Assembly (NCBI GenBank): GCA_009699875.1
Contig: WLNI01000001.1
Span: forward strand, 310,001 to 374,000
Reading direction: 5' to 3'
DNA: 64,000 nucleotides
Origin: Actinomycetota bacterium
Lineage (GTDB): Bacteria > Actinomycetota > Acidimicrobiia > Acidimicrobiales > RAAP-2
Position numbers and translations under genes: made by a program. The stretch's first letter is position 1. Every line of letters begins with the position of its first letter. Below, in pieces: positions 18,401-24,362 of the stretch. Under the pieces are notes generated by a model. It saw only the letters and a list, made by a program, of their open reading frames with translations. It was not told the origin of the DNA and did not search any database.

Positions 18401-18952
18401 GGTCGCTGCTAATCGTCGTTCTGCTCGCTCTTTTCGACGTCGATGCTTCAACACCCCAGCCGCTTCTTCAATAATCGCTCTGCGATCTTCGGGCCGTGCA
18501 TTTAACACCGTGTCGAGCTGGCCTTGCCCGATGATCATGTGTTGTTGTCGCCCAACACCAGAGTCCGAAAGCATCTCTTGAATATCTAAGAGCCGACAAG
18601 GCGTGCCGTTCATCGCATACTCAGAATCACCTGAGCGAAAGAGTGTCCTCGTAATCGTGACTTCGGCCATCTCGACAGGAAGTCGATTGTCACTATTGTC
18701 AATGGTCAGGGAAACTTCGGCCCGCCCTAATGCTGGCCGTGTTGCAGTGCCGGCAAAAATGACGTCTTCCATTTTTGCACTTCGAAGCGCACGCGGTCCT
18801 TGGGCGCCGAGCACCCACGTCACTGCATCAACCACGTTGGACTTGCCTGAACCGTTCGGTCCCACGACCACAGTGACCCCCGGTTCGAGTTCGAGCGTGG
18901 TCGTATCAGCGAAGGACTTAAATCCCTTCATGGTCAGCCGCTTCAAGTACAT
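15446..18952 (-). CDS. smc: Chromosome segregation protein SMC
   Basis: 1168-residue condensin subunit. Walker A GPNGSGKSNVVDAV lies near 33-46, followed by about 450 residues of coiled coil, a hinge domain around 500-640 (VQGVVGSLVDLIEVDPGWE and neighbouring glycine-rich strands), a returning coiled coil, then the ABC signature LLSGGERSLAALAFLFAV and Walker B FYLMDEVEAALDD near the C terminus. Length and architecture are complete. It acts as a homodimer with ScpA and ScpB to organise the nucleoid. It is preceded by mutM after 51 bases and overlaps ftsY. Confidence 0.98.
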   Translation of the reverse strand: MYLKRLTMKGFKSFADTTTLELEPGVTVVVGPNGSGKSNVVDAVTWVLGAQGPRALRSAKMEDVIFAGTATRPALGRAEVSLTIDNSDNRLPVEMAEVTITRTLFRSGDSEYAMNGTPCRLLDIQEMLSDSGVGRQQHMIIGQGQLDTVLNARPEDRRAIIEEAAGVLKHRRRKERAERRLAATQENLERLGDLLREVRRQMRPLERQAAAARNHSTLADERHTLRLHIAGVELAALQQRSEELSTGIREGRTLEQNLRQRLAELDQETTTTAALLSQDQAEGLAQSVADVQGLVERARGLAAVLDQRARGVAQALDASQDADVVASLEADSARISSEIQDVDLALNALAPERDGLKEAEASLVRAEAEYDATWGGGNDEDAVESAARANERIELLTKATSLRQDASSDVAVRLQKAARLQEEQVQLRSQRQDALSQLQTSSESLERELATATSAFGVLTQRLSDAETAAQRAEEAAARGAARAEALSRALDDLTGSSGRKSLADVQGVVGSLVDLIEVDPGWERAVESAAGAAVAAVVVDGRGAARNALERLHRDGASGLVLAATDDAEATVSDMPQNAEPVRRHVRAAAHAPRSFDGVLDRIFARAVRASSLDAAIDLALDRPDLVVVTEDGDRFAEAGWRVSSSSGVVTAAAVEEANTTATALAERARSAGQERVEARASVQTSSDALAALQRQHDRALHEIETMTVELAGIGEVVERLVREQEELGVQSGELERVSADEQQALDELKAQLPALEEAAESAEQRALWASEARATLEAHQSQVQELRHALQVRTAEFTERRRTLSERVDEVERRLSGHVEARLHAQARRERLESDATAIDRFIAIVDGARIQLESLLESRREAYAQELLSVRASSERLEILRKERAESDALLSNHLTASRANEIESAEVAVKLEAAIEFIRRDLNADPVEAVAQAQPELPENVTALERAAALDAELEAMGPINPLALEELSTLEERHQDLERQVTDVREARRELHEVVRALDEEIMQTFASAAADVNEHFSGLVATLFPGGQGRLTLTEPDDLLATGIEVEVKPAGRNVRRVSLLSGGERSLAALAFLFAVFRSRPSPFYLMDEVEAALDDVNLHRFLGLIREFRHEAQLIIVSHQKRTMETGDALYGVTMKPGGSSQVVSERVPAESAQGQTQES

Positions 18953-19003
18953 CGAAGCGACCCTACCAATGCTGGAGAAGGCCCACTTAACGAGGGCTCG
19001 AGA

Positions 19004-19906
19004 CTAGATCTGACAGTGTTCACAGAAGAAGGTGGAGCGGCTGTTGTGCTTGACCCGGACAATGGGCTGACGGCACCGCCGACACGGTTCACCTTCCCTG
19101 GCGTAGACCTCGTGAAATTGCTGGTAGTTCCCTGGTTTTCCGTACAGATCCACAAACTGCTCGTCGGCCAATGTTGAGCCGCCGTGCTTGATAGATTCCG
19201 CCAAAATCTCGACCATTGAACGCCAGAGCCGGCGGACTTCAATCGTGGAAAATGAGTCAGTTTCACGGTCATATCGCAGACCCGCAGCGAACAGGGTCTC
19301 GTCCGCGTAGATATTTCCAATCCCCGCGACTTCCCCCTGATCGGTCAAAAAGGCTTTGACTCCCATGGGGTGGCTCCGCATGACAACAGCGAATCGTTCC
19401 CAACTCATCACGTCTTCGACTGGGTCAAATCCGAGTTTTGCTAACTCTGGCACTTTGGCCCGAGTCGCCGCACCTTCGCCACCCATCGCCACCGACGATG
19501 ACGCCGACACCGCTGCAACTTTGCCATCCGGCAACGGAGTTGAGACAAACATCTCACCAAACGTTCGGGGATCCACGTAGCGAAGTTCGCCACCCTGGGT
19601 AAAGCTAATGACGATGTGCGTGTGCTTTTCTTTGACTTCCTTGATGGACTTGGCTCGTCGAAGTTGCCCACTCATGCCGAGATGGATCACCAGCGACGAC
19701 CCGTCATCGAGACCAATGATGATGTACTTCCCCAATCGGGTTACTGACTTTAAAACGTGGCCTTCCAACAGGGCTCGAAAGTCCTTGGCCGTTTTGTGAC
19801 GACGAACGGCTCGACCATTGGAGACTGCGACGGCTTTAATTTTTCGACCAACGATGTCCTTGGAGAGCTGTTGGCGGATTGTTTCTACTTCGGGCAGTTC
19901 AGGCAC
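19004..19906 (-). CDS. mutM: Formamidopyrimidine-DNA glycosylase MutM (Fpg)
   Basis: 300 residues. The enzyme excises 8-oxoguanine and formamidopyrimidines and cuts by beta,delta-elimination. It starts PELPEVE, giving the catalytic proline and E3 after Met removal. The C-terminal zinc finger has CRRC and CEHC pairs flanking the VKHNSRSTFF segment. It is about 25-30 residues longer than usual because of an Ala/Ser/Gly-rich insertion after FGEMFV (about 120-145). The GTG start overlaps the rnc stop by eight bases. Confidence 0.96.
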   Translation of the reverse strand: MPELPEVETIRQQLSKDIVGRKIKAVAVSNGRAVRRHKTAKDFRALLEGHVLKSVTRLGKYIIIGLDDGSSLVIHLGMSGQLRRAKSIKEVKEKHTHIVISFTQGGELRYVDPRTFGEMFVSTPLPDGKVAAVSASSSVAMGGEGAATRAKVPELAKLGFDPVEDVMSWERFAVVMRSHPMGVKAFLTDQGEVAGIGNIYADETLFAAGLRYDRETDSFSTIEVRRLWRSMVEILAESIKHGGSTLADEQFVDLYGKPGNYQQFHEVYAREGEPCRRCRQPIVRVKHNSRSTFFCEHCQI

Positions 19907-20585
19907 CCTGTACTACCTCCCACGCGGCACGTGCCGCCTCGATTTCTGCGGATTTTTTTGAACGGCCCTCACCGGCGCCGAGGACACGTTCGCCCATGCG
20001 AACCTGTGCGACGTAGTGACGATCATGATCTGGGCCACTCACGGAGAGTTCATAAACAACGGGTTGATTGTGCTCTGCGTCGACCCATTCGTTCAACAGA
20101 CTTTTGTAGTCGCTAGCCCCGGGGTTCTTCGCCGCAGCATCGAAGCGATCTCCCAACAGGTTCATGATGACGTTTCTTACGCTGTCGTAGCCCGCAGAAA
20201 GATAGATCGCTCCAAAGACCGCTTCCATGGCATCCGCCAACACTGACGGCTTCTCCACGTCGCCGGCGTTCTTGGAACCCCGTCCAACTTTGATCATGGC
20301 GCCAAGTTCGAGTGTGCGTGCAAGCTCAGCAAGGACTGTTTCGTTGACAAGAGAGATACGCGCTTTGGACATGTTGCCTTCATCCATCTCTGGATGGCTC
20401 ACGTAGAGCGCTTCTGCGACAACAAGATCAAGGACGGCGTCGCCCAAGTACTCAAGGCGTTGGTTCGAGGGCACCCCGTGTTCTGGGGTATAGCTCGGAT
20501 GGATCAAGGCATTCTCGATCAGGCCCATTTCGTCGCGTTCAATGCCGAGTCGCTCCGCCAGAATTTCTGCGGGCTCGGCTACCAC
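19899..20585 (-). CDS. rnc: Ribonuclease III
   Basis: 228 residues; it processes rRNA precursors and other double-stranded RNA. The catalytic signature NQRLEYLGDAVLDLVVAE (about 42-59) and the second acidic cluster ADAMEAVFGAIYL are intact, followed by a C-terminal dsRNA-binding domain with GEGRSKKSAEIEAARAAW. I chose the GTG at 20585, which lies 10 bases after the acpP stop and fits the family N terminus; the longer open frame overlaps acpP. It belongs to the actinobacterial rnc-mutM-smc-ftsY cluster. Confidence 0.95.
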   Translation of the reverse strand: MVAEPAEILAERLGIERDEMGLIENALIHPSYTPEHGVPSNQRLEYLGDAVLDLVVAEALYVSHPEMDEGNMSKARISLVNETVLAELARTLELGAMIKVGRGSKNAGDVEKPSVLADAMEAVFGAIYLSAGYDSVRNVIMNLLGDRFDAAAKNPGASDYKSLLNEWVDAEHNQPVVYELSVSGPDHDRHYVAQVRMGERVLGAGEGRSKKSAEIEAARAAWEVVQGA

Positions 20586-20595
20586 CGCAACCAGC

Positions 20596-20892
20596 TCAGC
20601 CAGCCTCAAGCTTGGCAAAGACGTAATCGACAGCGTCACGGACCGTTTTGAGGTCCTCAAGGTCTTCGTCATCAATGCGGAATCCAACAGTGCGCTCGGC
20701 CAACTCCTCTTCCAGGCCTTCGACCAGCTCGATCAGGGCCAAAGAATCGGCATCAAGGTCCTCTTGGAACGAAGATCCTTCGCTGATGGTGCCTGGCTCG
20801 ATCTCGAGAATATCGGCCAACTGCTCTTGGACAAGGAGAAAAACCCCTTGTCGATCCAGCGGTCCTTTGGAAGTGTGGGTTTCAGCGGGCAC
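20596..20892 (-). CDS. acpP: Acyl carrier protein
   Basis: 98 residues. The phosphopantetheine attachment motif is DADSLALIELV, with the serine of DSL as the modified residue. The protein is acidic and four-helical as expected, with about 18 extra residues before the first helix. The GTG at 20892 has a strong AGGAGG seven bases upstream, which decides the start over an earlier in-frame ATG at 20916. It lies between plsX and rnc and supplies acyl chains to PlsX and fatty acid synthesis. Confidence 0.93.
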   Translation of the reverse strand: MPAETHTSKGPLDRQGVFLLVQEQLADILEIEPGTISEGSSFQEDLDADSLALIELVEGLEEELAERTVGFRIDDEDLEDLKTVRDAVDYVFAKLEAG

Positions 20893-20962
20893 GAGAAGGC
20901 CTCCTGGGCAGTTCAATGAGTAGAAGGGGTATCTTACCCGGATTCAGGAGCCTCAGGGACCA

Positions 20963-21958
20963 CTACGAGGCGCCTACCGCCTCTCGAAGGGCGTCAGTAA
21001 TACCAGCAGCGGCCAGGTCATGGCCCACGCGAATGGCGTTCATCATGGCCGTAGCACTCGATGAGCCGTGACTGATGATGCAGACTCCCTCGAGTCCGAG
21101 CAACATCGCTCCACCCGCACTTTCTGGGTCCAAGCTCGCAGCAATGGGAGCCAAATAGGGCAAGAGGACGTTACTTGCGGCTTTGGTCTCGTCGTTCGTT
21201 CCAAAGACCTCAAAAATGGTCGACAGCAGAAACCGAAGTGTTCCTTCCATGGTTTTCAGTGCCACGTTCCCAGTGAAGCCATCGGTGACAATCACGTCGG
21301 CCTCAGCACCCAAGAGGTCTCGACCCTCAACATTTCCAAAAAAGTTCACCCCAGAATCTGGCGAGGAGAGCAGTGCGTGGGTCTCTTTGACCAGCGGCGT
21401 CCCCTTCGAGGGCTCTTCACCAATAGAGAGCAAGCCGACGCTTGGGTTCGTCGTCGCAAAGCGTGCAGTGGAAAACGCCGCGGCCATCTGGGCGAACTGC
21501 AACAACATCGCAGGCGTGCACTCGGCGTTGGCACCCGCGTCAACTAAGACACTGGGGATGGCGCCTGGGCGCGGTAGCGGCGTGGCGATGCAGGGTCGAT
21601 GAACACCCTTAATGCGTCCCATCCTCAGAAGCGCGGCGCCCATTGTGGCACCCGTATTACCGGCCGACACCATGGCACACGCGGCACCATCGCGAACAAG
21701 TTCGGCGCTGCGCACCAGGGATGAGTCTTTCTTTCGGCGGACTCCCCCCGCAGGGTCTTCGTCCATGCCAATGACTTCACTGCACGCAAAGAGCTCAAGG
21801 CCCAGTGTGTCGCCAACGAGTTCAGGAGGTCCAACGAGGAGGACCTTGATGCCAAGTTCGTCACTGGCGCGTTTCGCTCCTGCAACAATCTCGACGGGCG
21901 AGAGGTCGCCACCCATTGCGTCAACGGCGACCGGTAGGTCAGCCAATTGTTCGCTCAA
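20963..21958 (-). CDS. plsX: Phosphate acyltransferase PlsX
   Basis: 331 residues; converts acyl-ACP to acyl-phosphate for phospholipid synthesis. The N-terminal VAVDAMGGDLSPVEIV block and the later GNTGATMG, LVDAGANAEC and TDGFTGNVALK segments are family hallmarks. It starts at an unusual TTG (21958), with GAGG nine bases upstream inside the last codons of rpmF, whose stop is one base away, so translation is coupled to rpmF. A small GGGTA-AGA-TACCC hairpin (20927-20939) lies between plsX and acpP. Confidence 0.96.
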   Translation of the reverse strand: MSEQLADLPVAVDAMGGDLSPVEIVAGAKRASDELGIKVLLVGPPELVGDTLGLELFACSEVIGMDEDPAGGVRRKKDSSLVRSAELVRDGAACAMVSAGNTGATMGAALLRMGRIKGVHRPCIATPLPRPGAIPSVLVDAGANAECTPAMLLQFAQMAAAFSTARFATTNPSVGLLSIGEEPSKGTPLVKETHALLSSPDSGVNFFGNVEGRDLLGAEADVIVTDGFTGNVALKTMEGTLRFLLSTIFEVFGTNDETKAASNVLLPYLAPIAASLDPESAGGAMLLGLEGVCIISHGSSSATAMMNAIRVGHDLAAAGITDALREAVGAS

Positions 21959-21959
21959 C

Positions 21960-22139
21960 TTAATTAACCTCTATGGCCTGGCGTCCTTTGTACCAACCAC
22001 AGTTTGGACACACGACGTGTGGCGTCTTGGCGGTTTGGCACTGGGGACACACGCTGCGAGAAGGGGCCTCAAGAACCCACGCAGAAGCTCGTCGGCTCCG
22101 GGTCTTCGATTTTGAGGTCTTCTTCTTTGGAACAGCCAT
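21960..22139 (-). CDS. rpmF: 50S ribosomal protein L32
   Basis: 59 residues. The start MAVPKKKTSKSKTRSRRA and the CPQC...CPNCGWYKG zinc ribbon (four cysteines) identify the zinc-binding form of L32. The ATG at 22139 has GGAG six bases upstream. The order rpmF-plsX is conserved in many bacteria. An 80-base leader with two perfect hairpins precedes it, after the DUF177 gene. Confidence 0.96.
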   Translation of the reverse strand: MAVPKKKTSKSKTRSRRASAWVLEAPSRSVCPQCQTAKTPHVVCPNCGWYKGRQAIEVN

Positions 22140-22219
22140 CTCATTCTCCAGATCTCGACGCACTCACCTTTTGAGTGCTGGGCACCACGTGAGGAAACTC
22201 ACCTGGCCTTTGCGCCTCC
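22140..22219 (-). promoter_or_regulatory. rpmF leader with two tandem hairpins
   Basis: This non-coding gap between DUF177 and rpmF holds, in transcript order, a stem GTGAG-TTTC-CTCAC (22189-22202) and a perfect 7-bp stem GCACTCA-AAAGG-TGAGTGC (22160-22178). Both contain the direct repeat AGGTGAGT. The second hairpin ends 20 bases before the L32 start codon and leaves the GGAG ribosome site free. A role in RNA processing or L32 feedback control is inferred only from placement. Confidence 0.45.
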
Positions 22220-22750
22220 CTACTCAGAAGGGCGAAGGACATCCAATCTAGCCCACCGGGGATCAATCGGATCCTCACAGCCGCAGGGACCCACATTGAG
22301 ATCCTTTCCGCACTGAGAACAGAGTCCTTTACAGGCCTCCGAGCACAGGGGGGCCAGCGGGAGCTCCAGCACAATGGCATCTCTGACCATGGGCCCAAGA
22401 TCCACAAGATCGCCAACGAGTGGGTAGGCCTCTTCGTCGGACGGGTCGAGGCCTTCGAGATATCGCTCTCGAACCGGAACATCGATCTCACCGGTCACGC
22501 GTTCTGCGCAGCGCCGACACGGTCCTTCCCATCGACCCGTGACGTCTCCAGAGACGACGACACCATTTGGGATCGACTCGATGGTCCCGACGAAAGTGAC
22601 CTCGTCGCCTGCGGGGACGTCAGCTTCACCTGGTGAAGGGGCTTTCAGTTCTCCTGAAGGATCAAAGACCCCGTGAACCGCACACTGATCGACGGCTCCG
22701 AGTTGCCTGCGGAGACGGGCCACCCCGACAACGAAGGGATCGGTCGCCAC
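22220..22750 (-). CDS. DUF177 (YceD-like) protein
   Basis: 176 residues of the YceD/DUF177 family, almost always encoded next to rpmF and linked to 23S rRNA and ribosome assembly by genetic studies in other organisms. Visible are the GPCRRCAERV pair (CxxC) in the middle and a cysteine-rich CSEACKGLCSQCGKDLN block near 135-151, both normal for the family. The GTG start lies 3 bases after the upstream DivIVA-like gene. Its exact biochemical role is unsettled. Confidence 0.9.
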   Translation of the reverse strand: MATDPFVVGVARLRRQLGAVDQCAVHGVFDPSGELKAPSPGEADVPAGDEVTFVGTIESIPNGVVVSGDVTGRWEGPCRRCAERVTGEIDVPVRERYLEGLDPSDEEAYPLVGDLVDLGPMVRDAIVLELPLAPLCSEACKGLCSQCGKDLNVGPCGCEDPIDPRWARLDVLRPSE

Positions 22751-22753
22751 TGC

Positions 22754-23326
22754 TCAGGTTTGATCCTGATCAAAGAATGGATCATCGGCTTCGAAGAGCT
22801 CTTCGGACTCGGCGTCTTCGGCTTCTTCAAGTTGAGGCTGAAGACGTTCTCGTCCGGCAGAAACTGTTTTTAAGACCCGATTCAAAACGATCTCCATGCC
22901 CGCCAACTTTTGATCGCAGTAGTCCTCGGCTTCGTGGCGCATGCGACGGGCGTTCTCGTTCGCTTCTTCGACGATCTGTTGCGCAGTGAGCTTGGACTGG
23001 CGAACAAGTTCGGTGCGCGAGACCATTCGCTCTGCTTGGGCCTTCACTTCTTCCATCAGCGCATCAGCTTCTCGCTGCTGTTCAGCCCGAAAGTCCTCTC
23101 GTTCTCGAAGAAGCCAGCGGGCTTGGCGAAGCTCTTCAGGCAGACGGGCCAAGGCATCTTCAAGGAGATCGAGGACTTCGTCTCGAGAAATCAATACCGA
23201 AGCCGAGAGCGGCATGGTCTTTGCCGTCGCCACTACGTCGACGAGTTGGCGCAAGATGTCTTCAGCATCGAGTTCGCGAGCTGGCTCTGCAACGTCATCG
23301 GCAAAATCCTCGAAGTGATCGCTCAC
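22754..23326 (-). CDS. DivIVA-domain coiled-coil protein, SepIVA-like
   Basis: 190-residue acidic protein dominated by a coiled coil (about 60-165). The position between coaD and DUF177-rpmF matches mycobacterial Rv2927c (SepIVA), a DivIVA-domain protein needed for septation and polar growth; I assign it on context and architecture. The first 30 residues and the last 30 are strongly acidic. The GTG at 23326 overlaps the coaD stop (GTGA) and has GAGGAAGGA upstream. A cell-division role is inference. Confidence 0.75.
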   Translation of the reverse strand: MSDHFEDFADDVAEPARELDAEDILRQLVDVVATAKTMPLSASVLISRDEVLDLLEDALARLPEELRQARWLLREREDFRAEQQREADALMEEVKAQAERMVSRTELVRQSKLTAQQIVEEANENARRMRHEAEDYCDQKLAGMEIVLNRVLKTVSAGRERLQPQLEEAEDAESEELFEADDPFFDQDQT

Positions 23327-23811
23327 AGTGTTCCTTCCTCAAATTTTTTCCGGAGTGCCCTGTCAACCGGAGGAGGCACAAACGCGGAGACGTCTCCCCC
23401 GTACCGAGCCACTTCTCGAAGAAGTCGCGACGCTATAAACGAGTGACTTGAGCTCGATGGGATAAACATCGTCTCAACTCCAGAAAGTTGTCGGTTCATC
23501 TGCGCCATTTGGAGTTCGCTCTCAAAGTCCGACACGGCTCGAAGTCCCTTGACGATCGCTGACGCGTTGACTTCTTTGGCCACTTCAACCAGCAAGGTCG
23601 AGACAGCCACGATCGAAACGGTGGGGAGGTGCGCCATCGACTCAGCCATCATCTCGCGACGTTGGTCAAGATCAAAGAGTGCTTCGGACTTCTGTGGATT
23701 TCGCAATGCCGCAACGACGACCGAGTCAAACTGAAGCGTTGCTCGCTCCACCACTTCTAGGTGTCCGTTGTGAAACGGATCAAAGGATCCAGGGATCAAG
23801 GCAATGGTCAT
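23323..23811 (-). CDS. coaD: Phosphopantetheine adenylyltransferase
   Basis: 162 residues; catalyses the penultimate step of coenzyme A synthesis. The nucleotidyltransferase motif HNGH at 14-17 follows PGSFDPF, and KGLR (88-91) and ELQMAQMNR are conserved. The usual triple-serine loop (FVSSSLxKE) reads FIASRLLRE at 125-133, so two of three serines are replaced. It overlaps the rsmD stop by four bases and the following DivIVA-like start by four bases. Confidence 0.96.
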   Translation of the reverse strand: MTIALIPGSFDPFHNGHLEVVERATLQFDSVVVAALRNPQKSEALFDLDQRREMMAESMAHLPTVSIVAVSTLLVEVAKEVNASAIVKGLRAVSDFESELQMAQMNRQLSGVETMFIPSSSSHSFIASRLLREVARYGGDVSAFVPPPVDRALRKKFEEGTL

Positions 23812-24362
23812 CGTTCACCTTCTCCCTGTTGTTCATTGATCATCACAGTTACGAGCGTACCGCCGTAGCGGCGTTGGCGATGAGACACCCACCCAGGCGG
23901 CACGATTGGCTCGTCTCGGCTCTCGACAACCATGGTCGAAGCGCTGATCAAGGCGAGTGTCTCTTGAAGTTGTTCAAAGCCGTAGGGAGGGTCCACCAAG
24001 ACGAGGTCGACCTCTGGAGGGGTCCAGGTCGGCAACGAAGCCTGCACGAACGTCACCGGACCGTCGCTCATCCCCAATGCCTCAACGTTGGCTCGAGTGG
24101 CTCCTAAGGCAACGTGGTCGGCGTCGACAAAGATCACTGACGCCGCCCCTCGGCTCAGTGCCTCAATGCCGAGTGCGCCACTTCCAGCAAAAAGATCAAG
24201 GACTCGCAGTCCCGCCACGCCACCCATGGAGCCGAGGATGTCGAAGATCGCCTCTTTGACTCGATCAGTCGTGGGGCGCACGCTTGAAGGAAGTGCGGCT
24301 TTTAACGGTCGCCCTTTGGCGGATCCAGAAACCACTCGCATCCCTCTGAGGGTACCGTTCAA
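23808..24362 (-). CDS. rsmD: 16S rRNA (guanine-966-N2)-methyltransferase RsmD
   Basis: 184 residues. The opening MRVVSGSAKGRPL (from residue 8), RPTTDRVKEAIFDIL, the SAM motif VLDLFAGSGALGIEALSRGA and the catalytic LVDPPY motif define RsmD. Two starts are possible: TTG at 24362, directly after the recG stop (TAATTG) with AAGGG upstream, or ATG at 24341, which matches the usual family N terminus. I give the longer. It is followed by coaD with a four-base overlap, a very common pairing. Confidence 0.94.
   Translation of the reverse strand: MNGTLRGMRVVSGSAKGRPLKAALPSSVRPTTDRVKEAIFDILGSMGGVAGLRVLDLFAGSGALGIEALSRGAASVIFVDADHVALGATRANVEALGMSDGPVTFVQASLPTWTPPEVDLVLVDPPYGFEQLQETLALISASTMVVESRDEPIVPPGWVSHRQRRYGGTLVTVMINEQQGEGER

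Noticed and set aside
20586-20687. Longer rnc start overlapping acpP.
   Set aside because: The extra residues show no RNase III homology and would overlap most of the conserved acpP C terminus; GTG 20585 fits the family.
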